A stretch of 64,000 nucleotides of DNA from Cokeromyces recurvatus (GCF_025118155.1 NW_026251421.1:124001-188000), one strand, 5' to 3'. Shown: positions 1-13,387, counted from the stretch's first letter. Notes: generated by a model not told the origin, from the sequence alone. Made by a program: numbers and translations.

Positions 1-350
1 CAGTTAGTAACTATACATGTATAAAATGTACTGTACTTTTGCTGCATGTGAAGTGTGTAATAAATAAGTCAACATAAATCCAACAAATTGAAAGCTTGCA
101 GAAACTAATAGAAAAAAAAAAAAAGAAATTGTATATGTATATAAATAAAATCATACAGGCACAAAAGCTGATATTATCTTACTTATTAAATTCCAAAAAA
201 ATGAAAACATAGATCCAACAGGCAGTCCTTCAACTAATATAAAGTCACCTATACTTATTGGCGTAATGATTGTTGTTTGCCAATAAGGAGGTGTGGCATC
301 TGCTGCTGCTTCTTCATAAGTCTAAAATGGCAAATATATAAATAAACAAA

Positions 351-383
<33 letters not shown>

Positions 384-748
384 AGGAGGTGTTTCTTCTA
401 ATTTATTATTATCTGGTTTTGCTGATATATTGGCAAAAACACCATCATTTGATATTGGTAAGATGGCTGGTTGTATTCCATTATGTGACGAAGATGTATC
501 TTGCTGGTGGTATTCAAGAAGCCTATCTGTTACCGTTGTAACATTATCTTCATCTTCATCTTTATCAAATGATTCTCCAAAAGAATCCTGTAAATCTGAT
601 TGCTGCTGTGATGTGGTAGTTGATGAGCCTTCATTATCATGATGGCTGTCTGATATTGTTGCTAGCTATTATTTAAAGTTCAAGGTTAAGAAATTTAATT
701 TAACATCTAGCTTTATGCTAATACTTTTTGATATCTTGTAGAAGGCAT
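1..748 (-). CDS. BSD2: BSD2/NDFIP-family (DUF2370) membrane adaptor, C-terminus off window
   Basis: Members of this family are membrane adaptors that recruit Rsp5/NEDD4 ubiquitin ligases to Golgi and endosomal cargo. I read four exons on the minus strand: 725-748, 384-665, 183-321 and 37-104, with the next donor at 35-36 and the rest outside the window. Exon 1 codes for only MPSTRYQK. Exon 2 is acidic and polar and ends with the family phrase DGVFANISAKP and then EETPP. Exon 3 gives TYEEAAADATPPYW, which contains the PPxY-like ligase-binding region, and then GLPVGSMFSFFWNLI. Exon 4 gives a membrane segment, FQFVGFMLTYLLHTSHAAK. These phrases match the family in order. The gene shares a 160 bp upstream region with the phosphatase at 909. 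The remaining membrane segments cannot be assessed. The identification is firm; exon 1 is the least certain part. Confidence 0.88.
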
Positions 749-908
749 AAGGAAAGAAGAAAAAAAGGAAACAATAATACAGCAGTAAATACATTTAGGA
801 GATTTGGTTTATAAAACCGAAATGCTTTTTTTTTTTTTAATTGTTATCAAATCTGTAAAATTGAATATCCGTCAACCATTTTTTTTTTCCTTATACAACG
901 TAAAGTAA
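749..908. promoter_or_regulatory. Shared bidirectional promoter region
   Basis: This 160 bp gap lies between two divergent starts, the BSD2-like ATG at 748 on the minus strand and the phosphatase ATG at 909 on the plus strand. It contains A/T runs, including two T-tracts, and no clear TATA box. That it serves both genes is inferred from the geometry alone. Confidence 0.45.
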
Positions 909-1847
<939 letters not shown>

Positions 1848-2002
1848 TATATACAAATAGATATGTGCATTTTGATATATAAAACAATATTAAGTCATTA
1901 TATTTATATAAACATGTATATTTTTTTTTTTTACTTTAAATACCGCCACATGTATATATATTCATATATACAGACATACATACATGTATTAATATATACA
2001 CA

Positions 2003-2062
<60 letters not shown>

Positions 2063-2141
2063 GCAGCTTTTCTTCTCCTTTTATTTCTCTCTCTCTCTCT
2101 TTCTCTTTAATAAAGAAAAAGTAATTTTCTAAACTTTAATA
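1848..2141. other. Intergenic, homopolymer-rich
   Basis: This gap holds TA-rich repeats and a run of about 41 T at 2019-2059, then CT-rich sequence running up to the topoisomerase start. An 89-codon open frame here is only translated poly-T and TA repeat. Confidence 0.6.
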
Positions 2142-2562
2142 ATGCCTCTTGAAAATAATGAAAAGAAATTTTCATCTCCTAAAGTTAATTTAGGTATAAA
2201 AAAATAAACTTCATCTATGTTTATTGAATTTGTATACATTTTAATAGCAATCTTTATATAGCAACCAAAATTAAACCAACAATAGATAATAGCAGTGATA
2301 GTGAGGATGATATTCCTTTAGCTCAACGAAATCATTCTATTCCCAAGAACACCACTATAGCCTCTAAAGCTATTGACGATAGTGATGACGACGATATTCC
2401 ACTCTCTCAGCGTAAACTAAAAACAGAATCACGCGTTAAAAAAGAAAATGCAAGCAGTGATGATGATGATGATATTCCTTTATCTCAACGCAAATTGTCT
2501 CCTAAAGTTAAGAAGGAGCCAAAAGAGGTAAGCAAAGGAATGTTTTATTAAAAAGAAAAAGG

Positions 2563-2596
<34 letters not shown>

Positions 2597-4907
2597 CTTC
2601 AACAGAAAAAAATTAAAGTCGAGTCTATGGACATTGATATGCCATCTCGAAAGAGACCTTCAGATTCTAAAACGTCAACTAAACGCGAAAAGAAGGTAAA
2701 AAAGGAAGAAGATGATCCCAGTTTTTATAAATGGTGGGAAGAGGAACAGAGTGAGCTTGAAAATGATGGTTCAATTAAATGGACTACACTCCAGCATAAT
2801 GGCGTTCTCTTTCCTCCTGAATACGTTCCTCATGGCGTCAAAATGAAATATGATGGTAAACCTATCACACTTACTCCTGAGGCTGAAGAAGTAGCCTCTT
2901 TTTTTGCAGCCCTTTTGGAGACTGATCATGCTAAAAATCCTGTATTTCAAAAGAATTTTTTTGAGGATTGGCAGCAAATTTTGAAAAAGGATCCAAAGGT
3001 AACAAAAAAAATTTTTTTTCTTATGGTTTGCTATAGTATTTAATTTCTTTTTTTTATTATTGTTATTTCTTTTTTAGAATCCTGAAATAACCGATTTTAA
3101 TAAATGTGATTTTAGACCTATTTGGAATAAGTTCGAGGAAGATAAAGAAAGAAAGAAGAATATGACAAAAGAAGAAAAATTGGTAAAAAAAAAAAAGAAA
3201 AAAAGAAAGAATGTCACCCAATTTGCATATATTTATAGTTGACATTTTTAATAGAAAATCAAAGAAGAGAAAACGAAAGCAGAGGAGCCTTTTCTTTATG
3301 CTATTGTTGATGGTCGTAAAGAAAAAGTTGGTAATTTTAGAATTGAACCTCCAGCATTATTTCGTGGTCGTGGTAGTCATCCAAAAACTGGTAAACTTAA
3401 GACTAGAGTTATGCCTGAGCAAGTAACATTAAATCTGGGTGTGGATGCTCCTATCCCTGAGCCTCCTGCAGGACATAAATGGGCTTCTGTTGTTCATGAC
3501 CAAACAGCTACTTGGTTAGCTACTTGGAAAGAAAATGTGAATGGTTCCATTAAATATGTTTTCTTGGCTGCTAACTCTACTTGGAAGGGTCAGAGTGATA
3601 TGCAAAAGTTTGAAAAAGCTAGAGAATTGAAGGTATTTACAACATGTATATCTATAAACAAACAGTAGAATTTAACATGTGTCTTTTAGAAACATGTCAA
3701 ACGAATTCGTGAGAATTATACAAAAGAATTAAAGGATAAATTGACTGAAGTACGTCAACGTGCTACAGCCATGTATTTGATTGATAGGTTAGCTTTAAGA
3801 GCCGGTAATGAAAAGGGTGAAGATGAAGCAGATACAGTAGGCTGTTGCTCTCTTCGTTACGAACATATCACATTAGAGCCTCCAAATACATTGCATTTTG
3901 ATTTCTTAGGTAAAGATTCTATTCGATATCAGAATTCAGTTCAAGTCGATCCTCAAGTCTATAAAAATATTAATATTTTTAAGAAGCAAGTGGGTCATGG
4001 TCATATGATCTTTGATCGTCTTACGACATCTGATCTTAACCGTTACTTGAATTCTTGTATGAAGGGTTTATCAGCTAAAGTATTCCGTACTTATAATGCA
4101 TCTATCACATTCCAACAACAGGTTGATCTTTTAACAAACTCTGACGATTCAATTGCTAACAAGCTTTTATCATACAATCGAGCTAATCGTGAAGTCGCGA
4201 TTCTCTGTAACCATCAAAGATCTGTTTCAAAAACTCACGAGCAGACCATCTCACGAATTAGTGATCGTATTCGACAACACAAATATCAGCGCATGAAGCT
4301 TCGAAAACAACTTTTTACTCTTGATCCCAAAATGAAAAAGAATCCTCGATATGCCGAGATGGAATCCGATCTTGAAGACGATTGGATTGTTGACTACGAA
4401 GAAAAGCTCGTTGAAAAGGAAAAAGAAAAAATCAAGTCGAAATTTGAAAAGCAAAATGAAAAGTTAGTTGCCGAAAATCAACCACGTATGCCCTTATCCC
4501 AGCTTAAAGAGAATTTAAAAGCGGCTGACGAGTTAGAAAAGCGTTTAAAGAAGGAACGTAAGATGGCAACGATTGAACCTAAAGCAAGTATGACAGTTGA
4601 GAAACTTATTTCCCAAATTCAAAAAGTGGATGATCGTATACATGCTACGAAAAATCAAATTACAGATAAAGAAGAGAATAAAGAAGTAGCTCTTAGTACT
4701 TCTAAATTGAATTACATTGATCCTCGTATTACTGTTGCTTGGTGTAGAAAACATGAAGTACCTTTAGAGAAAGTTTTTAGCAAGACATTAATAGACAAGT
4801 TTAGATGGGCACAAAATATACCTGATGATTGGGTAAGAAAACATATTTTATTGATTTTATTTATTTTTCAACTCATATTTTTATTTTATTCATTACAGAA
4901 ATTTTAA
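2142..4907 (+). CDS. TOP1: DNA topoisomerase I (type IB)
   Basis: Type IB topoisomerase relaxes supercoils in the nucleus through a transient 3'-phosphotyrosyl link. Seven exons (2142-2193, 2262-2527, 2606-2998, 3078-3182, 3255-3632, 3690-4832, 4899-4907) give 781 residues. The N-terminal 160 or so residues are charged and contain three repeats of the type SDD(D)DIPLxQRK, as expected of the variable tail. The core starts near WWEEEQ and contains EDGSIKW-like and [11 protein letters not shown] segments. The catalytic tyrosine lies in the C-terminal motif SKLNYIDPR, followed by the usual ending [12 protein letters not shown] long charged helical linker precedes it. The last exon is only 9 nt (K-F-stop). 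Intron 6 is 66 nt and in frame, so reading through it would add 22 residues and reach the same stop at 4907. Confidence 0.96.
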
Positions 4908-6259
4908 AAATACAAATAATACGTGTATCTTTTCTCTCTCTCTGTTTTTTTTCTTTTTTTTTTTTTTTTTTCTTTTGCTTTTATCCTTCAATTACGTAAA
5001 ATAAAAATAGATATGTATATTATCACAGAATTTGCTTTTTTTCCTTCTTCTCTTTTAACACTCTCAATGTTGACCGAAACAAATAATTTGTTGGAAATAA
5101 CTAGTACTCTGATAATGAATATCATTAAGTAAGGAGTAATAGTGACTATATAAGGAGATATAAAGGTTATCTCAGTAATAACAGGAGTAGTAGTAATAGT
5201 AGTAGTAGAGAGAGAGATTATACTAATAAGAGCTGGTTTTTTCTTTCTCCCAAAGAAGGAAAAAAACAGGTCCTATAAATCTAGTGTATATCGATATCAT
5301 TTTTTACAGATAATAGTGCTAGGTTAAAGGCATTTATGTTTTCATCGGAAATCATATAATCAGTCTATTCTATTTGTAATGAACATCACTAAAACTATTA
5401 TAAAAAATAGTTTATCCTATTGTATACTATTATTTTATGTAAAAGTTCCCTTCACTTTCATTGTCAGTAAAAGCAGGAATTAATTTGACAATAAGCTTTG
5501 TGTGTAATGATGTGATATGCTTTATCGTTATGAGATCAGCAAATAAAGCAGAGGAAGATCACAATTATGTAATACATAAGCAAATATAGGAGTAATGAAT
5601 AATGTTTTTTTATTGGCGATCCATATTATCTATTTATATCATATATTGATATATATCTGCCATCATATAATAGACTGAAATTTGTAGTAAAATAAATAGA
5701 GAAAGATAGTTTTTACATGTAACAATTATATACAACTTGGTGATGATTGACACTATACAATACATAGTTTATTCGGCTATTCTTATTAAAATTTAATAGG
5801 GCCAGTTAGTTAAATAGAGAAAATAAAATTGCTTTAATGAACTTTTGTTTTGCTGGCCTCCTAATATATAATTTTAAGATTCAATTCTGTCATAAGAAAA
5901 TAAGGATTGCAATGTATTTTCCAAGTAATTGAGTTTTATAAAAAATCATTTCTTCATTTTATGAGCTTTTTTTTTTTTTTTTTTTTTTTTTCTATATTAG
6001 CTTATTTAAATTAATAAGAAACGGTAGTAATAAACATATTATATATGGTTCTATATAATTTATGCTCTAGGATATCGCTTTATACTATTCATAATGCTCA
6101 TACAATGGTTGACGATAGCGAAACAATCCATTGGTTACCTTTTATAGACAGCTCCATGCTAACGTGACTGTTTATTCTCAAGCTTTTCTGGCGTTTTACC
6201 AAAGGCAATTATAAAATTTTTTTTTTTCCTCTTTCTTTTAATTCAAACACCAAAACAAA
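4908..6259. other. Intergenic region, no gene seen
   Basis: About 1.35 kb of AT-rich DNA. It contains a CT/T-rich stretch just after TOP1, a short run of AGT repeats near 5180-5210, an AG repeat, and a T-tract near 5968-5991. I saw no coding pattern or RNA gene on either strand. The last 100 bp before 6260 are pyrimidine-rich and probably form the SNU13 promoter and leader. Confidence 0.6.
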
Positions 6260-6791
6260 ATGGTAAGTTCTAAAATGTCAACCTTTACAAAGTTATTAGT
6301 TTAAGCTTATATATTATTATTATTATTATTATTAGTCTGCTGTTAATCCCAAGGCTTTCCCTCTTGCTGATGCTTCTTTGACCAGCACTATTCTCGATTT
6401 AGTTCAACAAGCTTCTCATTACAAGCAACTCAAGAAGGGTGCTAACGAAGCTACCAAGACTCTTAACAGAGGTATTTCTGAATTCATTATCATGGCCGGT
6501 AAGTTTTATCTTTCATATTAGTTTGGATGCTATAAATCATCGATCTAATGTTTTTATTTTTTTTTCTTCCCATTAGCTGATACTGAACCTTTGGAAATTC
6601 TTCTTCACCTTCCTCTTTTATGTGAAGATAAGAATGTTCCTTATGTCTTTGTTCCTTCTAAAACTGCTTTGGGACGTGCTTGTGGTGTCTCTCGTTCTGT
6701 TATTGCTGCTTCTGTTACCACTAACGAAGCTTCTGACTTGAAGCCTCAAATTTTGAACATCAAGACTCAAATCGAAAAGCTTCTTATCTAA
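6260..6791 (+). CDS. SNU13: U3/U4 snRNP 15.5K protein Snu13 (L7Ae family)
   Basis: Snu13 binds kink-turns in U4 snRNA and box C/D snoRNAs, so it acts in both splicing and rRNA modification. Three exons, 6260-6262, 6336-6498 and 6577-6791, give 126 residues, the usual length. The protein reads [17 protein letters not shown] and then has the family blocks [38 protein letters not shown] and [19 protein letters not shown]. Exon 1 is the ATG alone: it is followed at once by GTAAGT, and the next exon starts at the second codon. This layout is supported by the exact match of [11 protein letters not shown] to the conserved N-terminus. Confidence 0.96.
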
Positions 6792-7323
6792 ATTGTGTAG
6801 AGCACCCTCTATTTCTAGATATTTTATTTTTTTTTCTTTTTAATATTTGTATATCACTCAAGTATTATTTTTCTTGATGATCATCGTTGGTGCTGAGGGC
6901 GTTTTTATACTATTTTATTATTATTTTTTTCTTTTTTTCAAAACTATTTGTTCAAATGATGCACTAGCAGTGAAAGAAAAGTTTTATTCTTTTTAAATTC
7001 CTTATATAATCTGTCACTGTAAATAGCATTCAAAAATAAATAAATATGATATAAATCTACTCTGTTATTTTCTTTTCTTTTTTTCTGTTTAAAGAAGTAA
7101 TCTACTTGATTTTTTTTTTTTTTAAGCAAACAATTCTAGACTTTGCTAATTAATGCAGTAAAGCCCTTTTTTGTATTATAAAGCGATACTAGTTTCCTCC
7201 TTTCTCTTATTGTATAATGAAATAGGAGTTTATCTAAAATAAAAATAAATAAATAAATAGTTTTGCTTAAGCTATATTTTTTCTTTGTTTTCTTCTTCTT
7301 CTTCATTGCTATTATTTATTTAA
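6792..7323. other. Intergenic region
   Basis: About 530 bp with T-rich tracts and no gene seen. It should hold the 3' end of SNU13 and the promoter of the surface protein that follows. Confidence 0.55.
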
Positions 7324-7955
7324 ATGAAATCCTCACTTTCTTTATCTTTGTTAGTTACGTTTATCCTTTCTCAGTTAGTTCTTGCTCAACAAGAAGGTAT
7401 AAACTTATTTTTTTTTGCCTTGTTAACTGTATAGTTTTCATTGTAATGAATATATATCTTATATAAATATAGAAAATGCTAATATGCCTGAACCTGTTAC
7501 TGATATTTATTGGTGGAGATCACTTTTATCAGAAGATCAACTTAAAAATTATTTGACGGGTCCTGTTAATGATGACGCTACTGAGACAGTAACAAATATC
7601 GTTACTGATGTACTTGATAAAAATGATATTATGGATGACGCTACTGCTACTATCACTGAAGCTAACACAGATGAAGCCATTACCACAACTACTGAAGGCA
7701 CTTCTACTAATACTGTTACAGGCACTGCTTCTGTCTCAGGCAGTGTTACTAATACTAGGGCAACAGGTAGTGCTACAGGCAGTAGTTTTTCAGCATCAAA
7801 TGGTAGACCCTCTACTTCAAGTGGTGAGACTGCATCTTTTACTTTAACTAGTAGATTTGCTACATCTTCTTCTACTTTAGGTAAATATTGACAAAAATAT
7901 AAAACTTTGTTTTATTTATAGAATTACAACAAGAAAGCTCCTAATCATAAATCCT

Positions 7956-7996
<41 letters not shown>

Positions 7997-8214
7997 CTTC
8001 TGCATCTACTCCTTCTGCAAGTTTATTGAGCACTGTATCTTATAACCCTGCTGCTAGTATTACTACTCCAGTGGTTGCTTCCTCTGCTATACCTTCAACT
8101 TCTATTACGAGCACTGTTTCTGTTAGCTCTAGCAGTACTCGTATTAGTTTCGATTTTATTATCCTTTTTACTGCTGCATTTGCAGTAGTATTAGTAAATG
8201 GCATCTTCAATTAA
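7324..8214 (+). CDS. Secreted Ser/Thr-rich, probably GPI-anchored surface protein
   Basis: I do not recognise a named family. Exons 7324-7396, 7473-7880 and 7997-8214 give 232 residues. The N-terminus is a clear signal peptide (MKSSLSLSLLVTFILSQLVLA, cleavage probably before QQE). A short ordered part follows (PEPVTDIYWWRSLLSEDQLKNY). The rest is a long Thr/Ser-rich region likely to be heavily O-glycosylated. The C-terminus is hydrophobic (IILFTAAFAVVLVNGIFN) and preceded by small residues, as in a GPI-attachment signal. The role is therefore inferred to be cell wall or plasma membrane surface. Intron 2 has a run of about 37 T directly before its AG, an extreme polypyrimidine tract. A second protein of the same design follows at 9316. 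Confidence 0.75.
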
Positions 8215-8482
8215 AGAAAGAAAAAAAAAAGGAAAAAAGAAAAAGTATCTATAATTTATATTCAGATTATCATTTTACTAAATGGTCTCCCTACATACTT
8301 TTTTACAGTGTTATAATAAAAATCTAAACAATTTTTTTCTTTCTGTATGATACGTGCTCACATCAAAATATGTATGTTTGTTTAGAATTCATTATTATTG
8401 ATGTAGAGAGCTTATATAAATACTAAGTTCTAGAAATTATTTAGGGAGAAGTTTCTCCACAATTTTTTTTGATCTATTTAGA

Positions 8483-8514
<32 letters not shown>

Positions 8515-9033
8515 TTGCAGGTTTTGCATAAGCCAATGCCAAATTTTATCCTTTCTTTTTAATAAAAAGTATACAAATATTTGTTAAATAAAAAGAAGTG
8601 ATATGCATATGTAAATGAGTTAAGAGTATGAAGCTTGCAAAATTAATTTACCTTTGCAAAATAAGAATATATACCTATAAAAACAAATTAAACAAATTAC
8701 AAATACGAGTGATAAAATAAAATGTATTATACAACTTTATTATGTACACAAGTTTAAATACATTCATACAAATATACATATACATATATACTTATATAAT
8801 ATTGACATACTATGTTAAAACCATGTCTATGTATGATATACTACATCATTGCTATAAAGATAAATCAAACAAAACCTGTTAATTCCAATAATGCGTTTTC
8901 TAAGAAGAAAGAAACATTTTATCTCAGAATGAAATAGTCAAAATCAAGAAAGCTTCTTGAAATGAGACAACATCATAATGTCTTCTTATCTATTTTCACA
9001 AAATGTTAACAAATCAAAATTTATTATAATAAT

Positions 9034-9094
<61 letters not shown>

Positions 9095-9315
9095 TAAGGA
9101 AGGAACAATAATATATTCCTTTTTGTCATACAATAAGTACATCTAAAAATATAACTTGCGTCTCGTAGCAAACTCCCTTTTTTGATTCGTACGATTTTTC
9201 AAATATTTAATTTTTCCTTTCTTTCTTGTATTCTTTTTCTTATATTCTTTTTCTTATATTCTTTTTCTTTTTTTTTTTCCTTTTTATTATTATTATTTTT
9301 TCAATACCAAGGATA
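8215..9315. other. Intergenic region with long poly(A) run
   Basis: About 1.1 kb without a recognisable gene. It has a T-run near 8486-8505 and an uninterrupted run of about 56 A at 9037-9092. A three-fold repeat of TTCTTATATTCTTTTTC-like units lies just before the next start (about 9226-9270). Confidence 0.6.
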
Positions 9316-9990
9316 ATGAGGTTCTTTACTATTATTTCAGGAATTGTGTTGACTATTGCAGCTGCTACTGCACAAGTAACAGCACCTACTCAAAACTATA
9401 ACGTTAGTAGTCCCGTTCCTAATGGTCCTTATGTTGCAGGCCAAATCTTACCTTGTACTATTCGAGTTTTAGATAATATCGTATCAGGTAGAGTTTGTAA
9501 CAACTAATACTCAATTTACGAGAGAATAACGAAAAAAAAAAACTAATGCTTCCCTTTATATATATACATATATTGTATAGATCTTTCACTTTCAATCACT
9601 CTTCAGCCTGCCACTACAGGTAGTAATATGACTTATACTATTGCTACTTCAATCGATACCTCCAAGTCCCCATCTAGTGCAAAGAAAGATGGTAATATTA
9701 CTTTTTACGAACATTCAGTCAACTATAATATCCCTACTACTGTCACACCCGGTCCTTATAAAGTTGTCTTCTTGGATTCCAGAACTGCAACACAATTAGA
9801 TATACCTATTAATATTTTGGCAGTTGCAGCTTCATCATCAGCTAGTGCTGCTACAAAGACGGATAGTACAACTACATCTACTTCCTCAGGATCTATTTTT
9901 AAGCCTACTAGTGAAGCTACCTCTATTTCCTCGTCTTCAAGAACGATTGCTGCTCTCGTTGGTGTTGCTATTTTAGCTTATATGCTTTAA
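9316..9990 (+). CDS. Secreted Ser-rich, probably GPI-anchored protein (Kre9/KNH-like N-terminal domain?)
   Basis: Exons 9316-9487 and 9581-9990 give 193 residues. A signal peptide (MRFFTIISGIVLTIAAATA) is followed by a domain of about 120 residues beginning QVTAPTQNYNVSSPVPNGPY. It contains VAGQILPCTIRVLDN and ends PGPYKVVFLDSRTATQLDIPI. The order, a pro-rich opening, an AGQ turn, and a late YxV...D strand, recalls the immunoglobulin-like Kre9/KNH domain of fungal wall proteins, but that assignment is tentative. A Ser/Thr-rich linker and a hydrophobic tail (TIAALVGVAILAYML) suggest a GPI anchor. The codon after the exon 1 donor runs to a stop within the intron, so splicing is needed to join the two halves. 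Confidence 0.75.
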
Positions 9991-10479
9991 AGGAGAAGAA
10001 ATTTAATATATGTATATATTCATATATACTACACGTGCGATATATATATACATTTATACACATTTGCCTTTTTTTTTATAATTATCATTTCTTTGTTTAA
10101 CAAAAAAAAAAAAAAAAAGAAAAACTGATTCATATGTATGGACATAATATACATATCTTTTATTAAAAAGAAAAAAACTTTTTCTTTTCTTTTTTTTTTA
10201 TATTCATATACTTGGTTAATATACTTCACTAATAAATATTATTTTTTTTTAATACAATAATAACATGCCATTTAACAGTAGTAAACTAAATAATTTGATT
10301 TATTTTGTAACACAACGAAAGAAGAGGATCGGAGCAAATACTGCTCGAAGGAATACAAGATTCTAAAAAAGACGATTACGAAAATATTTAAAGACAGTTT
10401 CAAAAAAAAAAAAAAAAAAAAAGGCAGACCATAGCATAGCGCGTTCACTTCGCTGTCCAAACCATATCATAACCAAAGT
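9991..10479. other. Intergenic, A/T tracts
   Basis: About 490 bp of AT-rich sequence with several A- and T-runs and no gene recognised on either strand. Part of 10300-10480 may belong to the decayed element that follows. Confidence 0.5.
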
Positions 10480-11271
10480 TGAAGTGTTTAAAAGAAACTC
10501 GAGTGAAAATTATGCATTGTTTATCAGAAAGCTACCTTACCATGATTGTGTCAAAGAACATTATAGAGATACTTTGATAACAACACTCGTAACTACTTGT
10601 AAAAGATATAAGTTGAATCCTTTTTCGGTGCTAAAGTTTTCATCAATTATTATACACTATTTCACAATATTACATTCAATCCTATTGGTGTGTGTGTATG
10701 TGTTTTAAACAATAGTTTTGGGTATTCTATATATCAATTCATGAACAGCAGTTGGTCTAAAAAAAGTATCCGCCATATGCCTCCTGATATTTCGACTTTT
10801 TGGAACAATTTCAAGCACGAAAAAAAAACTCTGTCGTAAATAGAGTATCGCACTACTCTTATTAATGGTGTAAGTCAGTGTCTTGCAGAAGCACGCACGG
10901 AACTTGCAACAACATACTCTGATAATATTGTTGAAATATTTGAGACAAAATCGTTAAAAATATTTCAAGTACACTTTACAAGACTAGAGTTTTGGTAATA
11001 TATATATACATATATATTTGAGAGCATTGACTGTATTAATATCTTTTAAAATTTTCAGAGCATGAAATCATAACCGAATTATGATATTTCGGTAAAGTTT
11101 TGCTACAGGTTTATACGCCAAGAGAGCCTCCAATGGTTTAGCGATAAAGGATTAACTAAAGACTTGAAAGCTGAAATCATTGATATCTATGTACCATTTA
11201 GAGAAAGATTGGATGTAGCGGTAACGTTGAAAAGCCTATGAGAGCCTGCTGGAAAATTTATTCCATTTCTT

Positions 11272-11335
<64 letters not shown>

Positions 11336-12020
11336 TTTTGTCAACTATTGAAGTAGAATACCGCAACGAAAAAAAGAAAAAAAAACACTATTTGATATTT
11401 AGAAGGCTCCCACTCTCTAAGCTTCTTTATGTTCTACCATGATGCGTGCTTACATTAGCGGTTCATTACCGTAAATGTCAATGCGCTTATAAGCTTTGTA
11501 AAAGAGCAGTTACCTCAAAGGGGTTTGCTGGTTTATTAGAGATGTTCTATAGAATTTTTTTAGGGTTTGCAAAGCTTCGTTTTAGAAGGTGAGATTCAAA
11601 TATCATTGCATACTTGTATAAACAAGAAATATATAATTAAAAAATAAAAATAATATTTTCCTTTTCATAGTTTAAAAGAGCTAATACCATCCAGTAATAG
11701 TTAAAAAGCTGTTTGGGAACATAGTCCAAATGGACGATTATTTAGTTGTTGTTGTTTTTTTTATTTTATAAAAGAAAGTGATTAGAGTCTATACATAATG
11801 AAGATTATTATGATAATTGTGACCTGGTTATGACAGACTTTCATTCTATAGAATCAAGTATTACATACATACATACCTACCAACAACTTTAGACCCTGGA
11901 TTTAAAAACCGTTTTTCAAGTAGCGAATGATTCAGATGATGGAAACATACAACTCAGAAGATGTACAACTAAAGAGTTTTACCGTTTAACTGGATTAGCT
12001 CACTTTCACGCCCTATTTTT

Positions 12021-12068
<48 letters not shown>

Positions 12069-12900
12069 AAGAGCAGCATGACAGGAATGGCCAGGCCTGA
12101 AAGAGATATTCTGACATCAAAACTAGCTAGAGTGGATCAATACCGACTTTATATCAGATATATTTTCAGTCATTTGAATGTCCTTTTTAGTTTTTACGAT
12201 AAAAAATCAGCAAAAAAATACAATTCATGTTGTACCAAGGAAGGCAAAACGTACCAGAATTGATAGCCAACATGCTGATCAATGATGGTATCAAAGCATG
12301 ATAGAAATAAGAGGAACAAAAAAAAAGGAAGAGGAAGAATAATAATAATAAAAAGAACGGGATTAAAGAAAAAAATATTCAAGAGGGAGCAAATCGAAGA
12401 TAATACACAAATTGCTATTGGTTTGGATATATTTATAGCAATGATTATACTGACTCATATAAAACTCTGCATATGTCGCGCAAGTAGGTACCACTCAAGT
12501 TCAACCAGCATTAAAAGAGTCTCGTTAGTTGTGTGTAGTGCAGTCATGTTTAATAACAACCTGATAAAGTTAAAAAGTCACAGATGTAATATGACAGCAC
12601 ACATTTAAGAAGAAAGAAGCTGAAGATGGATTAATTGCCGTCACCATGGACGAGTACTTTACTTTTCAAATATGCAAGTTCTGTCAATTGCAACCTATGT
12701 GGAACTCTTTCGCAAAGGGATGTCGACACTGCGTTATACATGATGCCAATATCTTGTTCGGTGTGGGAAAAGAAACGTATCTAGGCTGCATTTAAAAGAA
12801 GCCAATCTTTAGTAATATCGACAGCTATTTCATCCTATATAAATAGCAAATCGTTGGATCAGGAATGGTCTACCTACTCAAGCTTTAGATTTAGGTTTTT
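10480..12900 (+). pseudogene. Decayed TnpB/Fanzor-like (RuvC-type, OrfB-like) mobile-element gene
   Basis: The plus strand carries fragments of one protein in shifting frames. Near 10535-10700 is YHDCVKEHYRDTLITTLV. Near 11885-11925 is TLDPG, resembling the first RuvC motif of the family, with CTTKEFYRLTG about 60 nt on in another frame. Near 12078-12180 is a helical stretch (TSKLARVDQYRLYIRY). Near 12230-12290 is QGRQNVPELIANMLINDG. Near 12505-12600 is SLVVCSAVMFNNNLIKLKSH. Near 12643-12745 is MDEYFTFQICKFC followed later by CRHC, matching the DE(F/Y) third RuvC motif and a CX2C...CX2C zinc ribbon. A final piece (NGLPTQALDL) lies near 12860. The order matches fungal TnpB/Fanzor-like proteins. 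Stops and frameshifts occur throughout, and runs of about 59 T (11274-11332) and 42 A (12025-12066) interrupt it. It cannot encode a working nuclease. Confidence 0.6.
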
Positions 12901-13343
12901 TTTTCTTTTACAAATAAATAATTTTGTTATAGAAGGATTTTATTGTCTCATTTGAAAGTCTTTAAAGATTCCTAAATTCGTCCAATAGAATTTTCTACTC
13001 GTCCAGCTTTTTTATTTTTATTTTTTTTTAGGTTAAAATCTTGTAGAAGCGAATATGCAATATAAACCAACTTACATTATTTAAATAATGTGCGCTACTA
13101 CATATAAAAACAAGAATAAAACAGCATAGTTAAATTAATAAGTCTACATGGTAAACCTATCATGATTTTTCTTTTTTATTCAAGTTTTCTGATTCTTCAT
13201 CGGATATTCAAGTCGTGACTGCATTCTTATTGACAGCCGCCGCAGGATTTATATCACATAGAAAAAAGGGGTGAAAATCAAAAACACAAAACCGGGAAAT
13301 GAAAAAGAGAACTTATTTTGATTCATACACGCGATATTAATAA

Positions 13344-13387
<44 letters not shown>

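Noticed and set aside
1863..2132. 89-codon open frame between the phosphatase and TOP1
   Set aside because: It translates TA repeats and a 41-base T run.
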